DNA of 64,000 nt from Peredibacter sp045999315 (GTDB lineage: Bacteria > Bdellovibrionota > Bacteriovoracia > Bacteriovoracales > Bacteriovoracaceae), in contig NZ_CP174607.1 of the NCBI RefSeq assembly GCF_045999315.1, forward strand, positions 992,001 through 1,056,000. The letters run 5' to 3'. Under the pieces are notes generated by a model that ran no database searches, had not been told where the DNA came from, and was given only the letters and a program-made list of their open reading frames with translations. Within the stretch, counting starts at the first letter, position 1. Each line of letters opens with the position of its first letter. The translations under genes were made by a program, and so were the position numbers. Below are positions 51,472-60,269 of this stretch, piece by piece.

Positions 51472-52242
51472 ATGAAACTTTTAGGTCTTCTTGGCTTATT
51501 TCTGGCTCAATCTGCCTTTGCTTCAGGCGGCTTCAACTTCTTTAGCGAAGCTTCTCACGCATTTCACGTTCCAGCTCACACTCTAGCTCTTGTTGCTGGT
51601 TCATTGATTATGATTGTTGCCGGTGTTCTTTACCGCGCTCAAATCTCTTCAGCTAAGAACATCATTATTCCTGGTAAAGGAATTACAGTTCGTAACCTTA
51701 TCGAAGCTCTTGGCCAAGGTATGTACGGAACTGCAAAAACAGTTATGGGTGAAGATGCTACGAAGAAATATTTTTCTTACGTAATCTTCGTTTTCTTCTT
51801 CATTCTTATCAACAACTTGATCGGTATTCTTCCTGGTTCAATGTCAGCTAACCAGAACCTGAATACGACTCTTGCTCTTGGTATCTTCACTTTCTTCTAT
51901 TTTAACTTCCAAGGTATTCGTGCCGTTGGTTTCGTTAACTATATGAAGCACTTTGCTGGTCCAATGCCTGCTCTTGCGCTTCTTATCTTCCCTATCGAAA
52001 TCATTTCAGTTTCAGTTCGTCCTCTATCTCTTGCTCTTCGTCTTCGCGGGAACATGGATGGTGACCACTTGATTCTTGGAATCTTCTCTGAACTAGTTCC
52101 TTACATCGTTCCGATCCCGTTCTACGCAATGGGTATCTTCGTAGGGTTCCTTCAGGCCTTCGTATTTACACTACTAACAATGATTTATATTGGTATGGCG
52201 ACTGCTCATCACGATCATGGTGATCACGAGCACCACCACTAA
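51472..52242 (+). CDS. atpB: ATP synthase F0 a subunit
   Basis: Subunit a provides the proton half-channels facing the c ring. The 256 residues start with a signal-peptide-like segment (MKLLGLLGLFLAQSAFA). The core contains PGSMSANQNLNTTLAL, IEIISVSVRPLSLALRLRGN with the essential Arg (in SLALRLRGN), GDHLILG and the final channel helix FVFTLLTMIYIGMATAHH. The last eleven residues are almost all His, Asp and Glu (HHDHGDHEHHH), an unusual tail. It lies between the AtpI-like gene and atpE, apart from the F1 operon. Confidence 0.97.
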   Translation: MKLLGLLGLFLAQSAFASGGFNFFSEASHAFHVPAHTLALVAGSLIMIVAGVLYRAQISSAKNIIIPGKGITVRNLIEALGQGMYGTAKTVMGEDATKKYFSYVIFVFFFILINNLIGILPGSMSANQNLNTTLALGIFTFFYFNFQGIRAVGFVNYMKHFAGPMPALALLIFPIEIISVSVRPLSLALRLRGNMDGDHLILGIFSELVPYIVPIPFYAMGIFVGFLQAFVFTLLTMIYIGMATAHHDHGDHEHHH

Positions 52243-52275
52243 TAAATCGCTAACTGTCTAACAAAGGAAAATAAA

Positions 52276-52509
52276 ATGGACGTTAATTCATGGGTTGTTC
52301 TTTCTGCTGCTCTAACTTTCGCTGCTGCTGTACTTGGCGGAACATTCGCTCAAGGTAAAGCTGCTTCTGTAGCTCTTGAAGGTATCGCTCGTAACCCAGC
52401 TGCTGCTGAAAAACTTCAAACTCCAATGATTCTTGCTCTAGCTCTAGTAGAATCACTAGTTCTTTTCGGTTTCGGTATCGCGTTCCTTATCCTTCAAAAG
52501 TCAGCTTAA
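52276..52509 (+). CDS. atpE: ATP synthase F0 c subunit
   Basis: This hairpin subunit forms the rotor ring. The 77 residues have two helices joined by the polar loop EGIARNPAA. The ion-binding carboxylate is Glu59 in LALVESLVLF, followed by Ser60; Gln26 in the first helix faces it in sodium-binding rings too, but Leu61 and Phe64 replace the Thr and Tyr of the sodium signature, so proton use is more likely. An intrinsic terminator follows 26 nt after the stop. Confidence 0.97.
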   Translation: MDVNSWVVLSAALTFAAAVLGGTFAQGKAASVALEGIARNPAAAEKLQTPMILALALVESLVLFGFGIAFLILQKSA

Positions 52510-52535
52510 TATCTAAGCTTTTAGAAGATAAAAAG

Positions 52536-52560
52536 AAGGGCCTCGGAAGAGGCCCTTTTT
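52536..52560 (+). terminator. Intrinsic terminator after atpE
   Basis: AAGGGCCTC (52536-52544) and GAGGCCCTT (52549-52557) form a perfect 9-bp stem with a GGAA tetraloop, followed by T residues. It lies between atpE and the convergent gene at 52565. Confidence 0.95.
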
Positions 52561-52564
52561 ATTT

Positions 52565-54967
52565 CTACTGTTTCTTTTCTTGGGTCGCCTGATGATCGGC
52601 CCCGTGTAGTGTGGGAGACATGATCTTAAACATACCACGGGAATAGTTTGTCGGTTGTTCAATCACTTCTTCCAATACCACCGTGTCTGCTCGAAATCTC
52701 AAATCTTCAACTTTCATCTGACCACTTTCACGAGTCAAAACTTCAATATTCAATTGATTTCGGCCTAGTCTGAACTGTTCATTAAAACCATGAGTGAGTT
52801 TTTCATTTTTCAGCATGGCCTCAATAATCGTATCTGAACTTTTCTGGTCGAGACCCGTGACCCTGAATACATAGTTCTTATGCGAGTCGGGAGTGATATT
52901 GATGTAGATGCTTGAGTTCGGTTTGCTCTTCAGTGTTCGCATAACTGCGCTTAACTCATTTTTGGTATGAATATCGGCCGCATTTCCGTCTTGAAAGATG
53001 ATGTTCCCCTCCGCACTTGGGCGAACTGGACGTTTCACCAACTTGAATTCACCAGTGTTTTGCGGGACAGGTTTGGGAATTGGTTTTATGTCTGTATCAA
53101 AAAGGGACGCATGATTTTTCAAAATTTTCGCGCGCAATTGATTACCGGAGACATAACTATTGTATTGTTTCATTAGTTTTAGTTTGCGAGCACCATCTGC
53201 CATTTGAGAAATTTCAATATAAAGTTCTTTCTCAACCGCTGCTACCTGCTTGGCAGGAAGTTTTTTTGCTAGCTGACCATATTGAAGTTCTGGATAGAGA
53301 TCTTTTACGAGCTGAGAGAACTCGGTGTTGTCTTTTGAAAGAGCAATTTTCGTTGCGTCCTTACGAATAGGTTCAACTTTAGTCAGGAGCTCTTTCTCTA
53401 GGATCAGCCTTTTACTCTCATTAGTTTCCTTCGCTATTTTTGCCAGAGTGGTTTCGATACTTGGATCTTTTTGAAGAATAGCTGTGGCAACTGATGTCTT
53501 TACAGCAAGGGTCGGCCTCCCAAGAGTAAAAATTTTATCAAACGTTTTATGACCGGCCCGGTAGGCGATGTTGGTCATAGGGTTATCTATTGGATAAAGC
53601 ACGGTCTTCGCTCCATACTTTAAAACAGTTCCACTAAAGACCAGAATTTTACCACCAGGAGCTTCAGCGATTGCTGCCCCACCCTTTTTAAGTCCATCCA
53701 TTAATGATGTGTAGGATACTTTAAGTGCTTTCCTCGAAGGCGAAAGCATATAGGCCCTAATGGCCCTTAGTGCGATAGTTATTGAATCTTTGGCGGCCTT
53801 AAGTCCTTTGGTGACTCGTAATACTTCATCTGTTTTTGCGGATGCGGAAACCGCGGCCCGGCCAATCTTCGTACTCTTAACTGCGGCCAATCCTTTTTCA
53901 GAGACCTTAAAAAGAGTCGCAAGTTTTGCGGCACCATTCACACCTTGTTTAAGGGCAACAGAAATACCGCCGGACAAGAAGGCAGGAACAATTTCAGCGA
54001 TCAAGGTTCCTGAGATAGAGCACAAACCGGTCACTGCTGTTTTACATGAGAGACAATCAAAGTTGCTAGTGGGAACAAGGCATTTACTTGCGCGTGGAAC
54101 TCCTGCCCATTTCTGGCAGAAGACATCGGTTTTCATCCACTCTTTAAGAGAAGCAACAAAGGCCGAGAAAATTTTCTTCATGGCACCGGGGAAATCTTCT
54201 GTGAGTTCTTTAAAGATGCTTGGATCCTTTGAGGCCTGGGCCAGTGCAAGTTGAGATGTAGAAGAGTGATCTTCAGCACCACTTACCCAGTTCCAAAATT
54301 CTCCCATTTTTTTTCCAGCATATTTACCGGCCGAGGAAACCATCCACCATAGACCTTCGAAAAAGGAAACGGCCGCCTTAATGAAACTCGAAGCAAGTTG
54401 AGTTACACAACTATCATTACCAAGGTGACAGTTCTTTGGTTTGGCCTTTTCCGGAACCAGGATTTCTGCAAGGTACCCGCCTACACCAAGAGCTGAGGCC
54501 GTCATCACACATGTGAGTTCAGAGCTACAACTGTTTTTAATTTCTTGTTTTTTAGTTTCATTACAGGCTTGACTGGCACTGACTTTAGAAAGGTCATTTA
54601 ACTGAGAGTTAATGCTCACACTAGTGTTGGGCATTTTACAGTCACCACTCTCACAACCAAGTCTGCCTTCTAAGCGATCCTTGTGTTTTGAAAGATCGTC
54701 TTCTTTTTGTTTGACCTCATTGAGAATTTGGAAACACTCTTCTGTAATTCCATTCTTTATTTGGTATTTCGGAATATCTGCGTGTTTAATATTTTTAGGA
54801 AGGCATTGGGCCTTATAAAGTTTCTCTAATTCTTCTAGTCGATCAATCAGCTTTTCAATGCACTCACCGTTTTCACAGTTTCCTGTCTTCGCAAAAGTCT
54901 GTCCTAAGGGGGCGAGAGTCGTGCAAAGTAAAAGGAAAACGAGTTTTAACGCGAGCAACTTTTTCAT
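52565..54967 (-). CDS. Large exported protein of unknown function, Cys-rich N-terminus
   Basis: Starting at ATG 54967, with GGAG 9 nt upstream, the protein has 800 residues; a GTG at 54982 would add five. A signal peptide (MKKLLALKLVFLLLCTTLAP) is followed by a Cys-rich region (CENGECIEKL, CGESGDCKM-like and CSSELTC) that extends to about 350 with more Cys pairs (CLSCKTAVTGLCSISG). Residues 350-600 are helical, Ala/Lys-rich and amphipathic with hydrophobic patches. The C-terminal 130 residues are an alpha-beta domain (SSIYINITPDSHKNYVFRVT). The head-to-tail plan recalls polymorphic toxins or large adhesins but I recognise no domain. It follows the gene at 54969 with a 1-nt gap. Confidence 0.6.
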   Translation of the reverse strand: MKKLLALKLVFLLLCTTLAPLGQTFAKTGNCENGECIEKLIDRLEELEKLYKAQCLPKNIKHADIPKYQIKNGITEECFQILNEVKQKEDDLSKHKDRLEGRLGCESGDCKMPNTSVSINSQLNDLSKVSASQACNETKKQEIKNSCSSELTCVMTASALGVGGYLAEILVPEKAKPKNCHLGNDSCVTQLASSFIKAAVSFFEGLWWMVSSAGKYAGKKMGEFWNWVSGAEDHSSTSQLALAQASKDPSIFKELTEDFPGAMKKIFSAFVASLKEWMKTDVFCQKWAGVPRASKCLVPTSNFDCLSCKTAVTGLCSISGTLIAEIVPAFLSGGISVALKQGVNGAAKLATLFKVSEKGLAAVKSTKIGRAAVSASAKTDEVLRVTKGLKAAKDSITIALRAIRAYMLSPSRKALKVSYTSLMDGLKKGGAAIAEAPGGKILVFSGTVLKYGAKTVLYPIDNPMTNIAYRAGHKTFDKIFTLGRPTLAVKTSVATAILQKDPSIETTLAKIAKETNESKRLILEKELLTKVEPIRKDATKIALSKDNTEFSQLVKDLYPELQYGQLAKKLPAKQVAAVEKELYIEISQMADGARKLKLMKQYNSYVSGNQLRAKILKNHASLFDTDIKPIPKPVPQNTGEFKLVKRPVRPSAEGNIIFQDGNAADIHTKNELSAVMRTLKSKPNSSIYINITPDSHKNYVFRVTGLDQKSSDTIIEAMLKNEKLTHGFNEQFRLGRNQLNIEVLTRESGQMKVEDLRFRADTVVLEEVIEQPTNYSRGMFKIMSPTLHGADHQATQEKKQ

Positions 54968-54968
54968 C

Positions 54969-55493
54969 TTACACTCCACCACAATCTATGGAGCTTATGA
55001 GATCTGAAAAATCTTTATCATGGGCGGCGTTTTCCGAAAGCCTTAGGGACTTAGAGAAGAGAATTTTTCCCCGGCATTCAATGTAATAGGACTTTTCATT
55101 ATATGTCCTACCTTCATGCTGATAGATGAATCCAATTTTATGGACCTTGTGTCCACGTTGATTCACGCTGGTTTCATAAGGCATAAAAGAAACAGGAGTG
55201 GCACCGACTTTTTCGGCCCATAGTTTTTTATTGGCCTGATACTTGTCTTGAGTTGTGGAGAGAGATTTTGCATCTAATTCAAATTCAGCACCGGTATCGG
55301 TGAAGCTGATATTGGAACGTTGACCATTAACTTGTGGAGAAAAATAGATAAAGGGCATGCCAAAGAGATCTTTGCCTAAGACCCAGTCCTCTTTCTCTTG
55401 AATAAAAATACTTCGCGAGTCTTTTTGAAGTTCAAGATTCTTTGCATGAGTTGTAAGAGCAAATAAACTCAGGCAAATGGCCAATCTCCACAT
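54969..55493 (-). CDS. Small exported protein, unknown function
   Basis: From ATG 55493 the product has 174 residues with a signal peptide (MWRLAICLSLFALTTHA); a longer frame to 55520 would put nine residues before it. The mature protein is beta-rich (FIYFSPQVNGQRSNISFTD, then IGFIYQHEGRTYNEKSYYIE) and has two cysteines near the end (ECRGK, IDCGGV) that may pair. It is a typical small periplasmic protein without recognised family. Its stop is followed after 1 nt by the start of the 800-residue exported protein, so the two are probably translated together and may form a complex. Confidence 0.65.
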   Translation of the reverse strand: MWRLAICLSLFALTTHAKNLELQKDSRSIFIQEKEDWVLGKDLFGMPFIYFSPQVNGQRSNISFTDTGAEFELDAKSLSTTQDKYQANKKLWAEKVGATPVSFMPYETSVNQRGHKVHKIGFIYQHEGRTYNEKSYYIECRGKILFSKSLRLSENAAHDKDFSDLISSIDCGGV

Positions 55494-55570
55494 AAGTCTA
55501 CCCCGTACGATGTAAGACAAATCCTTATCGTAAATCGGGGTAAATACTTTAGCTTGATAGTCGGGCTATA

Positions 55571-58372
55571 TTAAGATTTCAAGGCCTTGGCCAGATATTT
55601 TCCGGTATGAGAGGCCTTGGCTTTCGCCACTGTTTCAGGGGTTCCTTCGGCCACAATTTGACCTCCACCCTTACCACCTTCTGGACCTAGATCAATTACC
55701 CAGTCCGCAGTTTTAATCACATCCAAATTGTGTTCAATAATGAGGAGTGAGTGGTTTTGGTCTATGAGTTTATTGAGGGCCTTAAGAAGAATATTAATGT
55801 CTTCAAAGTGAAGTCCTGTGGTTGGCTCATCGAGAACATAAAGACATGAGCCTTTAGTAGACTTTGAAAGCTCGCGAGAAAGCTTTAAGCGTTGGGCCTC
55901 ACCTCCAGAAAGGGTGGTCGCAGGTTGACCTAGTTTGATGTAACCAAGTCCCACGGCATTCAATACTTTGAGCGCGCGATTCACCTTAGGATGGTTTTCA
56001 AAAAATGGTTCCGCTTCTTCGATACTCATGGCAAGAACATCGGCGATATTTTTTCCACGATAAAGGATGGAAAGAGTTTCATTGTTATAACGAGAGCCTC
56101 GGCATTCTGAACAAGTCACATAAACATCCGGAAGGAAGTGCATTTCAATTTTAAGCATTCCATTTCCTTCACATGTTTCACAACGTCCGCCCTTCACGTT
56201 AAATGAAAAGCGCCCAGGTTTATAGCCACGAACTTTCGATTCATTGGTTTGCGAGAAGATGTTTCTAATATCATCAAAGAGACCAGTGTAAGTGGCCGGG
56301 TTTGAATGTGGCGTTCTTCCAATTGGTGATTGATCAAGTTCAATCAAACTCTGAATTTTATCCACTCCGGTAATAGACTGATAGTTGGCCGAACTTCCGC
56401 GACGACCACGAGAGAGATAGTTTTTAATCGCAGGAATAAGCACTTTGTGAACAAGGGTCGATTTACCGGAACCAGAAACGCCAGTGATACAGGTCATTCC
56501 TCCGAGAGGAAGTTTAAGCGTCACATCTTGGAGATTGTGTTCCTTCGCTTTATTTAAAACGATATGATCTTTAAGACTTCGGCGTTTCGCCGGAACTTCA
56601 ATTTTAAGTTCTCCCGATAGATACTTACCGGTAATAGATTTTTTGTTCTTTTTAATTTCTTCCGGAGTTCCTGCGGCAACGATTTCACCACCATGAATTC
56701 CCGCTTCCGGACCCATGTCAATTAAGTAGTCTGAAGCGAGCATGGTATCTTCATCATGCTCTACCACTAAAACGGTGTTACCGATATCGCGAAGATCGAC
56801 CAGGGTCTTGATCAACTTTTCGTTGTCACGCTGATGAAGGCCAATACTCGGCTCGTCCAGAACATAAAGGACACCTGAAAGTGCCGAGCCAATCTGAGTA
56901 GCGAGACGAATACGTTGTGATTCACCACCTGAAAGTGTCATGGCATCGCGGTTAAGAGTCAGATAATTTAGTCCCACATTTAGTAGAAACTTAAGTCGGT
57001 CTCTGACTTCTTTTAAGACTTTGTGAGCAATAATGGCCTGGTTGCCGGTAAATTCCAGTGAATCAAAGAAGCCAGCGGCCTCATTAATAGAAAGATCACA
57101 AACATCCATGATGGATTGACCTTTAATGGTAGCAGCAAGAGCAAAAGGATTTAGCTTTTTACCCTTACAACCCGGACACTTCTTGATGATCATATATTCT
57201 TCAAGTTCAGCACGGGTCTTTTCTGATTCGGATTCGTTATATTTTTTTTCTAACCAGGCAACGACTCCTGGGAACTCTTTTTTAAAGTTCCAGGAAGAAT
57301 TTTCAGATTCAAATTTATAGTTATAGATCTTCTCGCTGCCGTTATAAAGAATGTTACGGAATTTTTCCGACAGCTTATGAAACGGTTTCTCCGTGTCCAC
57401 TTTTTCGGCCTCTGCCACTGAGCGCACCATCTGCATAAGAAATGAGTTCTTCTTCACAATCGGCATCGCCCCTTCTTCTAGAGAAAGGGTCTCATCTAAA
57501 AGAAGACCATCAATATCAAAGCGCTTGGAAATTCCCAGACCATTACAAATGGGACACGCACCAAGTGGTGAGTTGAAAGAGAACAGACGAGGTTCCAAAT
57601 CCGGATAACTCTTCCCAGATTTGAATGAATAGTTTTTTTCTGAATAGAAGTGCTCTACTTCATCCGCCAACACCACCAGATATCCATCTGAAAGTTTCAG
57701 CGCGTTTTCCACTGATTCTGTAAGACGAGGTTTCACTCCTTCTTTAATCACTAGGCGATCAACCACGATATCAATGTTGTTAAAACGAGACTTGTTAATA
57801 GCGATGTTGTCTTCGAGGTTAATGATCTCGCCATTCAAACGCACACGAGTAAAACCCATACTAATGTATTTCGCGAGTTCTTCCTTGTGCTCCCCTTTCT
57901 TTGATCGAATGACAGGAGACAGGATCTGAAGCTTAGTGCCTGATTTAAATTTACAAATCTGTTCTACGATCTGCTGAGGTGATTGCTTTGCCACTTTCTC
58001 ACCGGTCTCAGGACAGTGGGCCTCTCCTAAACGAGCATAAAGCAAACGAAGATAATCATAGATCTCAGTGATTGTTCCCACTGTTGAACGTGGGTTTTTG
58101 GTGGTTGATTTTTGATCAATGGCTATCGCAGGTGAAAGACCTGTGATGCTTTCCACTTCCGGCGCTTCAATTTGTCCGATGAACTGACGTGCGTAACTTG
58201 AAAGCGATTCAATGTAACGGCGTTGCCCTTCGGCATAGATGGTATCGAAGGCCAGAGAAGATTTACCTGAACCTGAAGGGCCGGTAATAACGGTCAATGA
58301 GTGTCTCGGAAGAGAGACATCAATATTTTTAAGATTGTGGACTTTTGCCTTGGTGACTTGAATTTTTTCCAT
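55571..58372 (-). CDS. uvrA: Excinuclease ABC subunit A
   Basis: UvrA scans DNA for bulky damage and hands it to UvrB. The 933 residues have the tandem ABC-ATPase plan: first Walker A GPSGSGKSS (33-41), first zinc site (CPICNGLG), signature LSGGESQRIRLATQIG, second Walker A GVSGSGKST, second zinc finger (CETCEGNG with CSECRG), signature LSGGEAQRLKLSREL, and Walker B LYVLDEPTTGLH. The start ATG 58372 overlaps the end of pdxA by 44 nt; it is kept because the N-terminus MEKIQVTKAKVHNLKNIDV matches the family start exactly. Confidence 0.98.
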   Translation of the reverse strand: MEKIQVTKAKVHNLKNIDVSLPRHSLTVITGPSGSGKSSLAFDTIYAEGQRRYIESLSSYARQFIGQIEAPEVESITGLSPAIAIDQKSTTKNPRSTVGTITEIYDYLRLLYARLGEAHCPETGEKVAKQSPQQIVEQICKFKSGTKLQILSPVIRSKKGEHKEELAKYISMGFTRVRLNGEIINLEDNIAINKSRFNNIDIVVDRLVIKEGVKPRLTESVENALKLSDGYLVVLADEVEHFYSEKNYSFKSGKSYPDLEPRLFSFNSPLGACPICNGLGISKRFDIDGLLLDETLSLEEGAMPIVKKNSFLMQMVRSVAEAEKVDTEKPFHKLSEKFRNILYNGSEKIYNYKFESENSSWNFKKEFPGVVAWLEKKYNESESEKTRAELEEYMIIKKCPGCKGKKLNPFALAATIKGQSIMDVCDLSINEAAGFFDSLEFTGNQAIIAHKVLKEVRDRLKFLLNVGLNYLTLNRDAMTLSGGESQRIRLATQIGSALSGVLYVLDEPSIGLHQRDNEKLIKTLVDLRDIGNTVLVVEHDEDTMLASDYLIDMGPEAGIHGGEIVAAGTPEEIKKNKKSITGKYLSGELKIEVPAKRRSLKDHIVLNKAKEHNLQDVTLKLPLGGMTCITGVSGSGKSTLVHKVLIPAIKNYLSRGRRGSSANYQSITGVDKIQSLIELDQSPIGRTPHSNPATYTGLFDDIRNIFSQTNESKVRGYKPGRFSFNVKGGRCETCEGNGMLKIEMHFLPDVYVTCSECRGSRYNNETLSILYRGKNIADVLAMSIEEAEPFFENHPKVNRALKVLNAVGLGYIKLGQPATTLSGGEAQRLKLSRELSKSTKGSCLYVLDEPTTGLHFEDINILLKALNKLIDQNHSLLIIEHNLDVIKTADWVIDLGPEGGKGGGQIVAEGTPETVAKAKASHTGKYLAKALKS

Positions 58373-59285
58373 GAGAAATCCTCGTGAGCATTTGCACAGC
58401 TTCTTTCAATGAATAAGCGCAGCCGCGATAGTCTGCCTGATTTTTTCCGAACAATCCAAATGATGTTCCATGATCAGGACTAAAGCGAGGATATGGTAGA
58501 CCGAGTGTGATATTTGATCCAATGAAACCTTGTAGTCCCTTGAAGACACCCAGACCCTGATCGTGGAAAAGATAAACCAGAAGATCCTCTTTCGACTTTT
58601 GCTCGAAAAGCATTGTATCACCCGGTAAGGGACCAAGCACATCTAATTTTATTTTTGATCTTAGGCGCTTAATCGCCTTAGTGATTCGAGCATCTTCGTC
58701 GCCTATAAGGCCTTGCTCCCCCGCGTGAGGGTTCATGCCAGATATCAATATTCTTTTGGTCGGCCAGTTCCAATCATTGAGGGTCTCAACTGCTAAAAGG
58801 AGACGCTGATAGATGAGATCTTCAGTCATGAGTTTAGAAAGATCTTTAACCGCCACGTGATCTGACAGAAGAAGGACCTGAAGTCGTGGTGATGAGAAGA
58901 ACATCCCAAGTTCTGGTCTTTTATAAAAGGAACGGAAATACTCCGTATGGCCCGCATATCCTGGGAACTGATCTTTTGAAGTTGGAAGCGTAAAGAGCAC
59001 TCCCCCGCTTTCACATAAGCGCATTCCAAGATCTATGGCGGTGAAGCTTTCTGAATGATTGATCGCTGAAAGCCAATAGACCTTGATCTCAATACCTGCC
59101 AGGAAGATCGAGTCTTCAAGAATACTAAACGGCAGACGCAAACTTTTAAGAGTTTGAATGACGGATTTTTCGAAAGCAATCAAACGGATGAGTTTTAGCT
59201 CTTCCTTTGACATGAGCATCACGGATTTGAAGAAGACCTCGAGTCCAATGCCTTCTTCGTGTCCTTGAGTCACGTAGACTTTCAT
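58329..59285 (-). CDS. pdxA: 4-hydroxythreonine-4-phosphate dehydrogenase
   Basis: PdxA oxidises 4-phosphohydroxy-L-threonine in the DXP-dependent route to pyridoxal phosphate. From ATG 59285 the protein has 318 residues. The start is chosen because the protein opens MKVYVTQGHEEGIGLEVFF, like the GDPxGIG start of PdxA although the Asp-Pro is changed. The metal-binding histidines are placed in SDHVAV, MNPHAGEQG and FHDQGLGVFK, and SPDHGTSFGLFGK is the C-terminal signature. It is diverged at the N-terminus, so activity is probable but not certain. It overlaps uvrA and begins 1 nt after the SurA-like gene. Confidence 0.88.
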   Translation of the reverse strand: MKVYVTQGHEEGIGLEVFFKSVMLMSKEELKLIRLIAFEKSVIQTLKSLRLPFSILEDSIFLAGIEIKVYWLSAINHSESFTAIDLGMRLCESGGVLFTLPTSKDQFPGYAGHTEYFRSFYKRPELGMFFSSPRLQVLLLSDHVAVKDLSKLMTEDLIYQRLLLAVETLNDWNWPTKRILISGMNPHAGEQGLIGDEDARITKAIKRLRSKIKLDVLGPLPGDTMLFEQKSKEDLLVYLFHDQGLGVFKGLQGFIGSNITLGLPYPRFSPDHGTSFGLFGKNQADYRGCAYSLKEAVQMLTRISHGKNSSHQGKSPQS

Positions 59286-59286
59286 A

Positions 59287-60216
59287 TTAGAGAAGATTTT
59301 TGATGTAGTAGTTAGAGTATTCGCGATCAAACCAGTTTGTTGAAACTGATTTACCCTTGTTCATAAAAATCTCGTTCTGGATTTGGTCTTTGAACTTCAA
59401 GAAATCCTGAGATTCAACCAGATCTTTTTTCTGAACGTAGAAAACGTGTAGGTAACCGTTAAGTGAAATCGCTTTTGAAAATGAACCTTCAGACGTGTTT
59501 TTTAATACCTTGGCCAGGTCTTTAGAGAGACCATCTTCATTCAGGGCATCGAGATTATTTGATTCAAGATCACGATATTCTTCCGGAAGTTTACCAGTTA
59601 GCTGGTAGTCCTTGAGAACTGCCAGGTATTTCCCTTCATTTTTATCAATGAGTTTTGACTCATCAATGTAGAAGTCGACCAGGTTGTATTTGAACGAAAG
59701 AGCATTGTTGGTTGAGTTACGACGATAGTACTCGTTTTTAATTTCTTGTTCAGTTACTGAAATCAGTGGAGCAATCACTCGTTGCGCGAAGATGTTGTAC
59801 TCCATCGTTTCACGGATGATTTCAAAGTATTCTTCGTAAGTGAGGCTTTTACTCTTTAAGAACTGAAGAAGGTCAGCACGCTTCAGACCAAGGCGTTCTT
59901 CCGTCATTTTAATACGACCCTCTACGGCGTCATCATTAATCACATAACCTTGGGCATTGATCTTGTCGCGAATAATGAAAGACTTGATCACGATGTCCAG
60001 AAGCTTCTTCTGGTCATAGGTCTTTTCAGAATAAATGATAGGTGAAACTTCTCGGCGCGCTTCTAGCGTGTCTTCCATACGTCTAATTTCAGAAAGTGAA
60101 ATAACACGTGTGTTAACGACAGCTACGATTTTATCAAGGAGTTTTTCAGAGGATTTTGAATCCTGGGCAAAGGCAGAGCTCATGCCCAGGAGAATTATAA
60201 GAATTAAAAGTTTCAT
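59287..60216 (-). CDS. SurA-like periplasmic chaperone, parvulin domain degenerate
   Basis: The product from ATG 60216 has 309 residues with a signal peptide (MKLLILIILLGMSSAFA); ATG 60243 is also possible and adds nine residues. The SurA N-terminal domain is clear: KIVAVVNTRVISLSEIRR, DIVIKSFIIRDKINAQGYVI and AVEGRIKMTEERLGLKRADL. The C-terminal third should be a parvulin PPIase but lacks recognisable HI(L/V)-type and GGDLG motifs, ending GYLHVFYVQKKDLVES. It is therefore more probably a chaperone for outer-membrane proteins than an isomerase. It lies between the PpiC protein and pdxA. Confidence 0.8.
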   Translation of the reverse strand: MKLLILIILLGMSSAFAQDSKSSEKLLDKIVAVVNTRVISLSEIRRMEDTLEARREVSPIIYSEKTYDQKKLLDIVIKSFIIRDKINAQGYVINDDAVEGRIKMTEERLGLKRADLLQFLKSKSLTYEEYFEIIRETMEYNIFAQRVIAPLISVTEQEIKNEYYRRNSTNNALSFKYNLVDFYIDESKLIDKNEGKYLAVLKDYQLTGKLPEEYRDLESNNLDALNEDGLSKDLAKVLKNTSEGSFSKAISLNGYLHVFYVQKKDLVESQDFLKFKDQIQNEIFMNKGKSVSTNWFDREYSNYYIKNLL

Positions 60217-60269
60217 GCTTTGGTCCAGTGATAATGCCTTCATGACATCTTAATCACCAACCAAGGATA

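Noticed and set aside
60101..60114. ATAACACGTGTGTT as a third parS site
   Set aside because: It lacks the CCACGTGG or TCACGTGA core and symmetric flanks; it is coding DNA of the SurA-like gene.
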